Source: Mannheimia glucosida (lineage in GTDB: Bacteria; Pseudomonadota; Gammaproteobacteria; Enterobacterales; Pasteurellaceae). Taken from it: a stretch of DNA of 64,000 nt. How positions within the stretch are numbered: position 1 is the first letter of the stretch; each line of letters opens with the position of its first letter. Shown here piece by piece: positions 17,669 through 27,169 of this stretch. Both the position numbers and the translations under genes were made by a program. The notes beneath the pieces were generated by a model. That model saw only the letters and a list, made by a program, of their open reading frames with translations, ran no database searches and was not told where the DNA came from. The DNA is taken from assembly GCF_046267875.1 (NCBI RefSeq), contig NZ_CP176502.1:1240001-1304000 (forward strand), written 5' to 3'.

Positions 17669-18310
17669 ATGCAACAATACAAACACGACTTTATTGAATT
17701 TGCCTTAAGCCGTAATGTGCTGAAATTTGGCGAATTTACCTTAAAATCAGGCAGAATCAGCCCCTATTTTTTCAATGCAGGGCTTTTCAATACCGGGCGG
17801 GATTTAGCCAAATTAGGCGAATATTACGCCAAAGCAATTCAAGCCAGCGGCATTGAGTATGATGTACTGTTCGGGCCGGCTTACAAAGGCATTCCGATTG
17901 CAACCACGGTTGCGGTGGCACTAGCCAACCTGTTTGATGTGGATAAACCTTGTTGCTTTAACCGCAAAGAGGCAAAAGATCACGGAGAGGGCGGGAATTT
18001 AATCGGTGCTCCTTTAGCGGGCAAGATTTTGCTGGTGGACGATGTGATTACCGCAGGCACGGCAATTCGTGAGTCGATGGAAATTATCAATGCCAATAAT
18101 GCCCAACTTGCCGGTGTGCTGATTGCGTTAAACCGCAAAGAGAAAGGCAAGGGCGAGTTGTCTGCGATTCAAGAAGTCGAACGTGATTACGGTTGCCAAG
18201 TTTTCTCGATTGTGGATTTTGATGATTTGGTAGCATTTATTGAAACGTCGCCACAATACGCTCCTTATTTGCCGAAAATGCGTGAATATCGTGAAAAATA
18301 CGGTGTTTAA
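17669..18310 (+). CDS. pyrE: Orotate phosphoribosyltransferase
   Basis: Joins orotate to PRPP to give OMP in pyrimidine synthesis. The PRPP loop is ILLVDDVITAGTAIRE (around residues 120-135), and the KSGRISPYFFNAG stretch at the N-terminus is typical. Length 213 equals E. coli PyrE. AAAGGAAAAAAC precedes the start. It appears to be monocistronic, closed by a hairpin at 18354-18394. The rph leader attenuator known in E. coli is not present. Confidence 0.96.
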   Translation: MQQYKHDFIEFALSRNVLKFGEFTLKSGRISPYFFNAGLFNTGRDLAKLGEYYAKAIQASGIEYDVLFGPAYKGIPIATTVAVALANLFDVDKPCCFNRKEAKDHGEGGNLIGAPLAGKILLVDDVITAGTAIRESMEIINANNAQLAGVLIALNRKEKGKGELSAIQEVERDYGCQVFSIVDFDDLVAFIETSPQYAPYLPKMREYREKYGV

Positions 18311-18353
18311 GTTTTGCAAAAAAACAGCAAAAATTCACCGCTTGTACTTCTAT

Positions 18354-18399
18354 AATCTCACCATTATGAATCACTTTCATCTTTTGGTGAGATTTTTTC
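18354..18399 (+). terminator. pyrE terminator
   Basis: Perfect 10-base arms AATCTCACCA and TGGTGAGATT (18354-18363, 18385-18394), followed by TTTT. A single uptake signal complement lies just before it. Confidence 0.8.
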
Positions 18400-18483
18400 A
18401 ATTAAAAAGCCGATAAATTGATTGTGAGCTTGGCTTAATTGGCTTAGGATAAACTCCAGTAATACAGGAGTTGGAGAACTAAA

Positions 18484-19572
18484 ATGGCAAATCAAAAATT
18501 ACCTTTTCACGCAGACACCGTTGGCTCATATTTGCGTTCCGATGCTTGGAAAAAAGCTCACGCAGACTATAAAGCAGGCCACATTTCCCTCGAAGAGCGT
18601 GATGAAATTGTAGAAGCGGAAGTGAAAAAATTAGTACAAGCTCAATTAGATGCGGGCATTCAAGTTGTTACAGACGGCGAATATCACCGCTCTTGGTGGC
18701 ATATTGATTTCTTGGAAAACCTGAACGGCATTGAAGGCTATGTGCCGGAAAAAGCCTATGCGTTTAAAGGGGTTGAGGTTCGCCCTTATAATACACGTTG
18801 TTGCGGTAAGGTTTCTTGGAATCCGAATCACCCTTTTATTGAGCATTTCAAAAAATTCAATGCGATTGTAGGCGGTCGTGCGGTGGCGAAATTTACCATT
18901 CCAAGTCCAAACCAATTAATGTACCCGATTCAGTGGGATCACGGCATTTATCCAAACCGTGAGGAATTTGCCAAAGATGTACAGCAGGCTTACAAAGAGG
19001 CGATTAAAGCATTTTACGATGCCGGTTGTCGCTATTTGCAAATTGATGATGTGTATTGGGGATCGTTGTGTAATAACGTTGGTCAACCGACATTTGAAGC
19101 CGATAAAGCTCAGGCGGTGGCAAATATTCAAGCGATTCTTGCCGATAAGCCGGAAGATCTAACCATCACCACCCACGTTTGCCGAGGTAACTATAAATCC
19201 TCTTATTTATTGACAGGGGCTTATGACCCGATTGCTGACGGCTTATTTGCTCAAACCAACTATGACGGCTATTTCTTAGAATATGATGATGAGCGTTCAG
19301 GCGGCTTTGAGCCGTTAAAACATTTTGCCAACAACAAAGGGCGTGTGGTGTTAGGCTTAATTAGTTCAAAATTCCCTGAATTGGAAGATAAAGAAGCGGT
19401 TAAAGCCCGTATTCAAGAGGCGGCAAAATATGTGCCGTTAGAGCAGCTTTGTCTCAGTCCGCAATGTGGTTTTGCCTCAACCGAAGAGGGAAATATAATG
19501 TCGGAAGCACAACAGTGGGCGAAAGTCCGCTTTGTGGAAGAAATCGCCAAAGAAGTTTGGGGCGAAGATTAA
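18484..19572 (+). CDS. Cobalamin-independent methionine synthase-like protein (MetE C-terminal domain only)
   Basis: The 362-residue product is a single (beta/alpha)8 barrel like the C-terminal half of MetE. The zinc ligands appear as HVCRGN (His, Cys) and SPQCGF (Cys) and the N-terminal DTVGSYLR is typical. Full MetE has about 750 residues, so this is the short YxjG/YxjH-type group, thought to make methionine from homocysteine with a methyl donor that is uncertain. GGAGTTGGAG precedes the start, itself within a small hairpin (AACTCC/GGAGTT). A metC-like gene converges on it from downstream. Confidence 0.82.
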   Translation: MANQKLPFHADTVGSYLRSDAWKKAHADYKAGHISLEERDEIVEAEVKKLVQAQLDAGIQVVTDGEYHRSWWHIDFLENLNGIEGYVPEKAYAFKGVEVRPYNTRCCGKVSWNPNHPFIEHFKKFNAIVGGRAVAKFTIPSPNQLMYPIQWDHGIYPNREEFAKDVQQAYKEAIKAFYDAGCRYLQIDDVYWGSLCNNVGQPTFEADKAQAVANIQAILADKPEDLTITTHVCRGNYKSSYLLTGAYDPIADGLFAQTNYDGYFLEYDDERSGGFEPLKHFANNKGRVVLGLISSKFPELEDKEAVKARIQEAAKYVPLEQLCLSPQCGFASTEEGNIMSEAQQWAKVRFVEEIAKEVWGED

Positions 19573-19579
19573 TGTGAGA

Positions 19580-19608
19580 AAATGCCCGCAACAAGCGGGC
19601 ATTTTTTG
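19580..19608. terminator. Terminator between methyltransferase and metC-like gene
   Basis: AAATGCCCGC and GCGGGCATTT (10-base perfect arms) enclose AACAA and are followed by TTT on the plus strand. Confidence 0.85.
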
Positions 19609-19622
19609 CAAATTGAATCGAT

Positions 19623-20813
19623 TTAGCGAATGCGGTTAAAACCTTGTTCTAAATCGGCAATTAAATCTTCCACCGCTTCCAAGCCAACGTGAATGCGAAT
19701 TAATGTACCCGTTAGTTTTCGCTCAATAGACGGACGGATTTTGGCAATTTCTTCCGGCTGATTGGCAAGAATCAGCGATTCAAACCCACCCCAAGAATAC
19801 GCCATTGAAAACAGTTCAAAATGCTCTAGGAAGTTGGCTAATTTCTCATTCGAGAGCTTTTCGCAAAGTTCAAACGAAAATAGACCGCTTGATCCTAAAA
19901 AATCCCGCTTGAAAAACTCGTGCCCCGGGCAGCTTTCCAACGCCGGGTGATAAACTGCTTTCACTTCAGGACGTTGAGCCAGCCAGTTGGCAACCGCAAT
20001 ACTGCTTTGTTCGTGCTGCTTTAAGCGAATGCCTAAGGTGCGTAGCCCCCGAGCAGTGGTATAAGCGGAATCGGCATCCACCATTTGTCCCATTAAATAA
20101 GAGCCTTCACGCAGTTTATCCCAACAACGGGCGTTGGAAACGGCAGTCCCGATCATCACATCAGAATGCCCGACCAAATATTTAGTGCCGGCTTGAATTG
20201 AAATATCAATCCCATATTCTAAAGCAGGGAACAGCACACCGGCAGACCAAGTGTTATCGATCATAATCACGATTTCCGGATTGATTTCACGAGCAACACG
20301 CACTAGAGTCGGAATATCAGGCACTTCCATTGTCAGCGAACTCGGCGATTCTAAAAAAAGCACTTTGGTATTCGGTTGTACAAGGGCTTTCAAGCCTTCG
20401 CCAATCATCGGGTCATAATAAGTAGTTGAAACACCCATACGTTTTAACAGCATATTGCAGAACTCTTGTGTTGGTTCGTAAGCCGCACTGGTCATTAAAA
20501 CGTGATCGCCTTGTTCCACAAAAGCTAAAATTGCATTGGTGACTGCCGCCGCACCGCAAGGGTAGAGGTAGCAACCTGCCCCGCCTTCTAATTCACACAT
20601 TGCTTCTTGTAATGAAAAATGAGTGAGAGTGCCACGTCTGCCATAAAATAATGCTCCTTTGTAGCGGTTTTGTGTAGCGTGTTTTTTCTCTTCTAAGGTT
20701 TCAAACACTAAAGATGAAGCACGCTGAATCACCGGGTTAACTGCTCCTTGTGTGTTACGTTTTTTACGCCCTGTATGAACAAGTTTGGTGGAAAGATTTT
20801 TATAGTTAGGCAT
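19623..20813 (-). CDS. metC: Cystathionine beta-lyase
   Basis: A PLP enzyme of the Cys/Met metabolism group that splits cystathionine to homocysteine, pyruvate and ammonia. The PLP lysine lies in IQAGTKYLVGHSDVMIG, and the N-terminal STKLVHTGRKKRNTQGAVN is characteristic of MetC-like lyases. The 396-residue length agrees (395 in E. coli). The start at 20813 has AGGAAAAG upstream; a longer frame would add eight residues. The adjacent, convergent MetE-like gene performs the next step, so the pair covers the end of methionine synthesis. Confidence 0.87.
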   Translation of the reverse strand: MPNYKNLSTKLVHTGRKKRNTQGAVNPVIQRASSLVFETLEEKKHATQNRYKGALFYGRRGTLTHFSLQEAMCELEGGAGCYLYPCGAAAVTNAILAFVEQGDHVLMTSAAYEPTQEFCNMLLKRMGVSTTYYDPMIGEGLKALVQPNTKVLFLESPSSLTMEVPDIPTLVRVAREINPEIVIMIDNTWSAGVLFPALEYGIDISIQAGTKYLVGHSDVMIGTAVSNARCWDKLREGSYLMGQMVDADSAYTTARGLRTLGIRLKQHEQSSIAVANWLAQRPEVKAVYHPALESCPGHEFFKRDFLGSSGLFSFELCEKLSNEKLANFLEHFELFSMAYSWGGFESLILANQPEEIAKIRPSIERKLTGTLIRIHVGLEAVEDLIADLEQGFNRIR

Positions 20814-20836
20814 AACTTTTCCTAAAGTAAAATGCA

Positions 20837-20862
20837 TAGGGGCAAATCAACATTTGCCCCTT
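20837..20862. repeat. Palindrome family A variant (GGGGCAAAT-ATTTGCCCC)
   Basis: TAGGGGCAAAT faces ATTTGCCCCTT around a short loop between dsbB and metC. A second copy of this variant is at 62532-62557. Confidence 0.7.
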
Positions 20863-20871
20863 TATTAATAA

Positions 20872-21411
20872 TTAACGAAACATAAAGTTATTTCTTTGAC
20901 GGCTACGTTTAAATTGGCTGATTAGCACAATGACCGCAACAATTAAGTAAACCGCAAAAGTAAAGATTAGCCATTGTGCCATTGAAAAGCCGAACATTTC
21001 CCATTGGCTTTGGCTACAATTAACCGGACCGGGGGCAAACACTTGTGGTAGCCATTGGTCAAGCGGCAAGGTTTGCGGGAAATTAACTTTAAATTCGCAT
21101 TGATTCCAAGGCGATGGATTGACTTGGTAATCGTGATGTTTAATCGAAAGGGTTAAACCTTTGAATGCACTACCCAACCAAATTAAAATGGCGAGCCAAC
21201 GCATAATGGCATAGCGGTTGCCAAGAAAACCTAAAATACCGGCAAATAAAATACCAAATAAGGCAACCCGCTCATAAATGCACATTACACAAGGCACAAG
21301 CCCCATTCCGTGTTGGAAATAAAGTGCTACACCTTCCAGCACAATACAGCTTAAGCATAATAGAAACCACGCTCCACGAGAGAGTGATAGCGTTTTAAAA
21401 TAGTGGAGCAT
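20872..21411 (-). CDS. dsbB: Disulfide bond formation protein B
   Basis: Inner-membrane quinone reductase that re-oxidises DsbA. Four membrane helices are evident. The first periplasmic loop has the redox pair in LVPCVMCIYERVA and the second loop has two cysteines (NQCEF and VNCSQ). Length 179 (176 in E. coli). The gene lies downstream of nhaB on the same strand with a gap of 63 bases, as in E. coli. Confidence 0.95.
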   Translation of the reverse strand: MLHYFKTLSLSRGAWFLLCLSCIVLEGVALYFQHGMGLVPCVMCIYERVALFGILFAGILGFLGNRYAIMRWLAILIWLGSAFKGLTLSIKHHDYQVNPSPWNQCEFKVNFPQTLPLDQWLPQVFAPGPVNCSQSQWEMFGFSMAQWLIFTFAVYLIVAVIVLISQFKRSRQRNNFMFR

Positions 21412-21474
21412 AGTTATTCCTCATTTTATGAACTTTAGGCATTCTACCTTATTTGCGTTGGCTTATCTATTGAA

Positions 21475-23016
21475 TTAACGTGTTACGATCCAACCCCAAT
21501 TTAGCATCATTTCCGTGAGTGATGGCAGTAAAAATTCCAAGGATAAAAAGCCAACAATGGAAAGTACGATAGTATAAGGCAATGCCATATAAACCATTCT
21601 GCCGTAAGAAAGTTTAATTAACGGAGCAAAAGATGATGTTAATAAGAACAAGAATGCTGCTTGCCCGTTCGGTGTTGCCACAGACGGTAAGTTTGTACCT
21701 GTATTGATCGCAACCGCAAGTAGATCAAACTGTTCACGTCCAATAATACCTTCGGTTAAGGCAGTTTTCGCTTCGTTAATATACACCGTTCCTACGAACA
21801 CATTGTCTGAAATCATTGAAAGTAAACCGTTGAAAATGTAGAACAACGACAGTTGTGAATGCGGTTCAGCCGATAACACAAAAGCAATGATCGGTTGGAA
21901 TAATTTTAAATCAATAATTACTGCTACAACGGAAAAGAATACAATAAGTAATGCTGTAAAAGGCATAGATTCTTGGAATGCTTTCCCTAAAGTGTGTTCA
22001 TCAGTAATGCCACAAAATGCAGTGCAAATAATGATGATGGTTAAGCCAATAATCCCTACATCGGCAAGGTGTAGCGCTAAGCCAATAATTAACCAAATTC
22101 CAGCAATGGCTTGTACCAGCATCTTTAAGCGATCTTGTTTCGTCATTTTTTGTTCTTTTAGTTGGCTATAGCGGGCGAGTACGACCCAAACTTTGCGAGG
22201 AAGCCTGTCTCCATAACCAAATAATTTATATTTTTCTACAAGAAAGCAGGTTGCAATCCCACAAATTAACACAGGTAAGCTAACTGGTAATACTCTAAGT
22301 AAGAATTCGATAAATCCCCATTCCGCTTGTGAGGCAATAATTAAGTTTTGTGGTTCTCCCACCATGGTCATTACGCCACCTAAAGCTGAGCCAATACCGG
22401 CGTGCATCAATAAACTTCTTAAAAAACCACGAAATTGCTCTAGGATTTCTTTATTAGAGATGATTTTTTCATCATTAGTAATATCAGTAGAATCTTCAAA
22501 GTTATTACCTGATGCGACTTTATGATATACGCCGTAGAAACCTGTCCCAACGCTAATGATTACAGCAATAACCGTTAAAGCATCAAGAAAGGCGGATAAA
22601 AAAGCAGCGCTTAAGCAGAAAGAAAGGGAAAGAATTTTTTTCGAATGAATGGCGACAAGTAGTTTGGTGAAAATATAAAGCAATAATTGCTTCATAAAGT
22701 AAATACCGGCAACCATAAACATTAAAAGAAGAATAACATCAAAGTTCGCAATAATTTCTTCTTTAATGTGGTGAGGGCTTGTCATACCGATTACAACTGC
22801 CTCGATCGCTAATAAACCACCGGGCTGTAATGGATAACATTTTAATGCCATAGAAAGAGTAAAAATAAATTCAGCAACTAGAAACCAGCCTGCAACAAAA
22901 GGGCTGATAAAGAAATAAATGAGCGGATTGATAATTAAAAATGCCAAAATGCACAATTTATACCACTCGGGGCTTTTTCCTAAGAAACTTTTAAAAAGAG
23001 CATCAATGCTACTCAT
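21475..23016 (-). CDS. nhaB: Na+/H+ antiporter NhaB
   Basis: An electrogenic sodium-proton antiporter of the inner membrane. The 513-residue sequence (513 in E. coli) shows about 12 hydrophobic helices and the conserved VGEPQNLIIASQAEWGF and NTGTNLPSVATPNGQAAFLF stretches. It is divergent from fadR, the same order as in enteric bacteria. An 18-base perfect palindrome lies 28 bases upstream of the start. Confidence 0.95.
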   Translation of the reverse strand: MSSIDALFKSFLGKSPEWYKLCILAFLIINPLIYFFISPFVAGWFLVAEFIFTLSMALKCYPLQPGGLLAIEAVVIGMTSPHHIKEEIIANFDVILLLMFMVAGIYFMKQLLLYIFTKLLVAIHSKKILSLSFCLSAAFLSAFLDALTVIAVIISVGTGFYGVYHKVASGNNFEDSTDITNDEKIISNKEILEQFRGFLRSLLMHAGIGSALGGVMTMVGEPQNLIIASQAEWGFIEFLLRVLPVSLPVLICGIATCFLVEKYKLFGYGDRLPRKVWVVLARYSQLKEQKMTKQDRLKMLVQAIAGIWLIIGLALHLADVGIIGLTIIIICTAFCGITDEHTLGKAFQESMPFTALLIVFFSVVAVIIDLKLFQPIIAFVLSAEPHSQLSLFYIFNGLLSMISDNVFVGTVYINEAKTALTEGIIGREQFDLLAVAINTGTNLPSVATPNGQAAFLFLLTSSFAPLIKLSYGRMVYMALPYTIVLSIVGFLSLEFLLPSLTEMMLNWGWIVTR

Positions 23017-23043
23017 ATAAAGGACCTCAAAATTTGTAAACAG

Positions 23044-23061
23044 ATATTACAATTGTAATAT
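23044..23061. promoter_or_regulatory. Perfect 18-base palindrome between nhaB and fadR
   Basis: ATATTACAATTGTAATAT is perfectly self-complementary and lies in the 156-base divergent promoter region, nearer nhaB. It is the size of a dimeric repressor site. It does not match the CRP, FNR, Fur or FadR consensus as I know them. The regulator is unknown. Confidence 0.5.
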
Positions 23062-23172
23062 AGTTTAGATTAAAGGATAATAGTATTACTGAACTTTTTA
23101 GTCGCAATAATTGATTAGAAATAAAGAATAGTTAGATTTTAGATAAGTATATTTTATGCTTGGGGGGCATTA

Positions 23173-23898
23173 ATGGGTCACAGTGATATTTTAAAAGCGC
23201 AGAGCCCGGCAGCATTAGCGGAAGAATATATTGTAAAGAGTATTTGGAATAATCATTTCCCTGCCGGCTCTGATCTTCCTGCCGAGCGAGAGCTAGCAGA
23301 GCGCATTGGGGTAACAAGAACAACTTTACGTGAAGTCCTACAACGTCTAGCGCGAGAAGGCTGGTTAAGTATTCAGCATGGAAAACCAACAAGAGTGAAT
23401 GATATTTGGGAAACTTCCGGGCCTAATATTATTGGCACTATCATTAAGCTTGATAAAAGCTATCTTCCGGTGGTAATTGCCAATGTGGTGTCATTACGTA
23501 CTCGTATGGCGGAGGCTTATATTCCAGAAGCGATTTACCTTGCTCCTGAAGCAAGTGCTAAACTCTTTGATGGGCTAAATGAATTAGAAAATACAGCAGT
23601 TGCTTATGCTGAATTTGATTATAAGTTATTCAGACAATTTACTTTTTTAGCTAATAAGCCCGTGTATGCATTGATCTTAAATAGCTTTAAATCAATGTAT
23701 CATCAAGTCGCAAAAATTTTCTTTGCTGATGAAAATAATCGCCAATTAACGTTAAGTTTTTACAGAGCATTATTAGCTGCCTGTATTGCAAAAGATAGCG
23801 AAAAAGCGGCCGCTTGTATGGCTAAAAATCGCCAATCTAGTGGTGAAATTTGGCAAAAATTATCCGCTAATATTCCTGAAAGCTTTGGTCAGCTTTAA
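23173..23898 (+). CDS. fadR: Fatty acid metabolism regulator FadR
   Basis: A GntR-family regulator that senses long-chain acyl-CoA, represses fatty acid breakdown and activates unsaturated fatty acid synthesis. The N-terminal winged helix (residues 30-75) contains LPAERELAERIGVTRTTLRE, the conserved operator-reading segment. The C-terminal helical domain binds acyl-CoA. Length 241 (239 in E. coli). Most Pasteurellaceae lack beta-oxidation, so here it probably controls fab genes; that is inference. ybeZ starts 11 bases after it. Confidence 0.93.
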   Translation: MGHSDILKAQSPAALAEEYIVKSIWNNHFPAGSDLPAERELAERIGVTRTTLREVLQRLAREGWLSIQHGKPTRVNDIWETSGPNIIGTIIKLDKSYLPVVIANVVSLRTRMAEAYIPEAIYLAPEASAKLFDGLNELENTAVAYAEFDYKLFRQFTFLANKPVYALILNSFKSMYHQVAKIFFADENNRQLTLSFYRALLAACIAKDSEKAAACMAKNRQSSGEIWQKLSANIPESFGQL

Positions 23899-23909
23899 CA
23901 GAAGGTAGA

Positions 23910-24983
23910 ATGTTGAACGAAATTATTTTTAGTTTAGAACCGCAAGATAATGCTCGTCTGCAATCGCTTTGTGGTGCATTTGATGAGCATTTAGCCTTAA
24001 TTGAAAAAAGTTTTAATCTCATTATTGCTCGAACAGGCTTCAACTTTACGATTCAATCGGAAGATGACAATCACTATTCTGCTACCTTAGTTCAAAATAG
24101 TGTGAAGCTGATTAAGCAACTGTATAATGAAACTGCCCCGATTAAAGGCAAAATTAAGGAATTGGACTTAGAAGATATACATTTGGCGATTCAGGAAAGC
24201 CGAATGCTACTACAAAACCAATGGCAAGCCGGCTCGCAAGGCGAAATAGCGATTAAAACCAAGCGAGGGGTGATTAAACCTCGTGGCGAACATCAACAAG
24301 CCTATCTGCGGAATATTTTAAGCCACGACATCAGTTTCGGTATCGGACCGGCAGGCACGGGCAAAACCTTTTTGGCGGTAGCGGCGGCGGTAGAATCGCT
24401 TGAACGCCAAGAAATCCGCCGTATTTTACTCACCCGCCCTGCAGTGGAAGCCGGTGAAAAGCTCGGTTTTTTACCCGGCGATTTAGGGCAAAAAATTGAG
24501 CCTTACTTACGCCCGTTATATGATGCCCTGTTTGAAATGCTTGGCTTTGAAAAAGCTCAAAAATTGATGGAGCGTGGTGTGATTGAAATTGCCCCACTTG
24601 CTTATATGCGAGGGCGTACTTTAAACGATGCGTTCATCATTTTAGATGAAAGCCAAAACACCACCACCGAGCAAATGAAAATGTTCTTAACCCGTATCGG
24701 CTTTAATTCCAAAGCGGTAATTACCGGCGATATTACCCAAGTGGATTTGCCCCGCAGCCAAAAATCGGGCTTAAAACACGCAATGGAAGTGCTAAAAGAC
24801 GTGTCGGAACTCAGCTTTAATTTCTTTGATAGCAAAGATATTGTCCGCCACCCTGTGGTTGCCAAAATTGTGCAAGCCTATGATGCGTGGGAAGCGGTTG
24901 ATGAAGAGCGTAAAGAACAGCGAAAACTGGAAAAATTAGCTTTAGAGCAAGAAAAAATTCTTGCTCAAGCTGAAATGTTATAG
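23910..24983 (+). CDS. ybeZ: PhoH-like ATPase YbeZ
   Basis: A PhoH-family P-loop ATPase, partner of the rRNA-maturation nuclease YbeY in other bacteria. Walker A is GPAGTGKTFLAV (about residue 148) and Walker B is IILDESQNTT. Length 357 is typical (346 in E. coli). In most gammaproteobacteria it is followed by ybeY, corC and lnt; here ybeY is absent and corC-lnt lie 13 kb away. It follows fadR closely, perhaps in one transcript. Confidence 0.9.
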   Translation: MLNEIIFSLEPQDNARLQSLCGAFDEHLALIEKSFNLIIARTGFNFTIQSEDDNHYSATLVQNSVKLIKQLYNETAPIKGKIKELDLEDIHLAIQESRMLLQNQWQAGSQGEIAIKTKRGVIKPRGEHQQAYLRNILSHDISFGIGPAGTGKTFLAVAAAVESLERQEIRRILLTRPAVEAGEKLGFLPGDLGQKIEPYLRPLYDALFEMLGFEKAQKLMERGVIEIAPLAYMRGRTLNDAFIILDESQNTTTEQMKMFLTRIGFNSKAVITGDITQVDLPRSQKSGLKHAMEVLKDVSELSFNFFDSKDIVRHPVVAKIVQAYDAWEAVDEERKEQRKLEKLALEQEKILAQAEML

Positions 24984-24986
24984 CTT

Positions 24987-25044
24987 ACAAGCGGTCATAT
25001 TTCGCTAATTTTTTGCAAAAAATCGCTGAAATTTCACCGCTTGT
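24987..25044. repeat. Inverted uptake signal pair after ybeZ
   Basis: ACAAGCGGT and ACCGCTTGT bracket a loop with the usual TTTTTTGCAAAA run. Confidence 0.8.
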
Positions 25045-25063
25045 CATAACAGTTGTTCAACAA

Positions 25064-25093
25064 AAAAGCGGGAAGTTAATTCCCGCTTTTCTT
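25064..25093. terminator. Bidirectional terminator between ybeZ and tkt
   Basis: AAAAGCGGGA and TCCCGCTTTT, perfect 10-base arms with a 7-base loop. A/T runs on both sides suit convergent genes. Confidence 0.85.
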
Positions 25094-25108
25094 TATCTTA
25101 TTGTTTCA

Positions 25109-27115
25109 TTATAAGATTTCTTTTGCTTTAGCAACCACGTTTTCAACGGTAAAGCCGAAGAGTTTGAATAATTGATCTGCTGGTGCGGATTCACCAAAGC
25201 TATTCATACCTACAATTCGACCATCAAAGCCGACATATTTATACCAGAAGTCAGCTAATTGAGCTTCAATCGCCACACGTTTAGTGACTGAACGTGGTAA
25301 TACCGATTCACGATAGGCTTCATCTTGTTTGTCAAACACGTTGGTGCTTGGCATTGAAACTACACGCACTTTCACGCCTTCTGCATCTAACACATCAGCG
25401 GCTTTCATTGCTAAATCTACTTCAGAACCGGTTGCAATTAAGATTAAATCCGGGCAACTACCTTTTTCGCAACATTCACGCAAGATATAACCACCACGAG
25501 CTACGTTGGCTAATTGCTCCGCAGTACGTTGTTGTTGAGCCAGATTTTGGCGAGTAAAGATTAGTGCTGTCGGGCCGTCTTTACGTTCTACCGCCGCTTT
25601 CCAAGCAACAGCAGATTCTACTTGGTCTGCCGGACGCCAGGTTTCTAAGTTTGGAATTTGGCGTAATGAAGCAGTTTGTTCTACCGGTTGGTGGGTCGGG
25701 CCGTCTTCACCTAAACCGATGGAGTCGTGTGTATAAACAAATAAGGCACGTTGCTTCATTAAGGCTGCCATACGCACCGCATTGTGTGCATATTCGTAGA
25801 ACATTAAGAAGGTTGCACCGTAAGGAATGAAACCACCGTGTAGGGCAATCCCGTTCATAATCGCAGACATACCGAATTCACGCACGCCGTAGTTGATGTA
25901 GTTACCATCTACATTGTGTTCCGCACGAATCGGTTTTGAGCCAGACCATAAGGTTAAGTTAGAGCTTGCTAAGTCAGCTGAGCCGCCGAGGAATTCAGGT
26001 AAGATTGGCGCGTAAGCTTCGATTGCATTTTGTGATGCTTTACGGCTTGCAATGGTTGCCGGATTTGCTTGTAATTTTTCAATAAAAGCTTTGCTTTCAG
26101 CTTCCCAGTTAGCCGGTAATTCGCCTGCGTAACGGCGTTTAAATTCAGCGGCTAGTTCAGGGTATGCCGCTTCATAAGCAGCAAATTTAGCGTTCCAATC
26201 TTTTTCTGCTAATGTACCTTTTGCTTTTGCGTCCCACTCTGCATAAATTTCAGCTGGAATCACAAATGGGGCATGTTCCCAACCTAAAAATTCACGAGCG
26301 GCTTGGATTTCAGCATCACCCAATGGCGCACCGTGGCAATCGTGAGAGTTTGATTTATTTGGTGAACCATAGCCGATAATGGTTTTACAAATAATTAAAG
26401 TTGGACGCTCGGTTTCGGCTTGTGCATTTTCAATCGCAAATTTGATTTGTTCTGGGTTATGACCATCGACATTACGGATAACTTGCCAGCCATAAGACTC
26501 AAAGCGTTGTGCGGTATCATCAGTGAACCAACCATCAACGTGGCCGTCGATAGAGATATTGTTATCATCGTAGAAAGCAATCAGTTTGCCTAAGCCTAAT
26601 GTACCGGCGAGAGAGCAAGCTTCGTGTGAGATACCTTCCATTAAACAGCCATCGCCTAAGAAAGCGTAAGTGTAGTGATCGACAATTTTATGACCTTCAC
26701 GGTTAAATTGTGCTGCAAGGGTTTTTTCCGCAATCGCCATACCGACCGCATTGGTAATACCTTGACCTAACGGGCCTGTGGTGGTTTCAACACCCGGTGC
26801 ATAACCATATTCAGGGTGACCAGGTGTTTTAGAATGTAACTGACGGAACTGTTTTAAATCTTCAATAGAGAGATCATAGCCGGTTAAATGAAGTAAGCTA
26901 TAGATTAACATTGAACCGTGTCCGTTAGACAGAACAAAACGGTCACGATCTGCCCATTTAGGATTAGTTGGATTGTGTTTTAAAAAATCACGCCATAAAA
27001 CTTCTGCAATATCAGCCATACCCATTGGTGCGCCAGGGTGGCCTGAATTAGCTTTTTGTACAGCATCCATACTTAAAAAACGAATTGCATTCGCTAGCAC
27101 TTTACGTTCTGTCAT
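25109..27115 (-). CDS. tktA: Transketolase
   Basis: Thiamine diphosphate enzyme that moves two-carbon units in the pentose phosphate pathway. The ThDP/Mg segment is GDGCLMEGISHEACSLAG followed by FYDDNNISIDG. GHGSMLIYSLLHLTGYDL near residue 66, and the pyrimidine domain with REFGMSAIMNGIALHGG, also fit. Length 668 (663-667 in E. coli). The promoter contains a consensus CRP site at about -61 from the predicted start, suggesting control by cAMP. Confidence 0.96.
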   Translation of the reverse strand: MTERKVLANAIRFLSMDAVQKANSGHPGAPMGMADIAEVLWRDFLKHNPTNPKWADRDRFVLSNGHGSMLIYSLLHLTGYDLSIEDLKQFRQLHSKTPGHPEYGYAPGVETTTGPLGQGITNAVGMAIAEKTLAAQFNREGHKIVDHYTYAFLGDGCLMEGISHEACSLAGTLGLGKLIAFYDDNNISIDGHVDGWFTDDTAQRFESYGWQVIRNVDGHNPEQIKFAIENAQAETERPTLIICKTIIGYGSPNKSNSHDCHGAPLGDAEIQAAREFLGWEHAPFVIPAEIYAEWDAKAKGTLAEKDWNAKFAAYEAAYPELAAEFKRRYAGELPANWEAESKAFIEKLQANPATIASRKASQNAIEAYAPILPEFLGGSADLASSNLTLWSGSKPIRAEHNVDGNYINYGVREFGMSAIMNGIALHGGFIPYGATFLMFYEYAHNAVRMAALMKQRALFVYTHDSIGLGEDGPTHQPVEQTASLRQIPNLETWRPADQVESAVAWKAAVERKDGPTALIFTRQNLAQQQRTAEQLANVARGGYILRECCEKGSCPDLILIATGSEVDLAMKAADVLDAEGVKVRVVSMPSTNVFDKQDEAYRESVLPRSVTKRVAIEAQLADFWYKYVGFDGRIVGMNSFGESAPADQLFKLFGFTVENVVAKAKEIL

Positions 27116-27169
27116 TTGTGTTACTCCTAATCGAGAATGTTATATAAAATGGAAAGGATATCGAATTGG

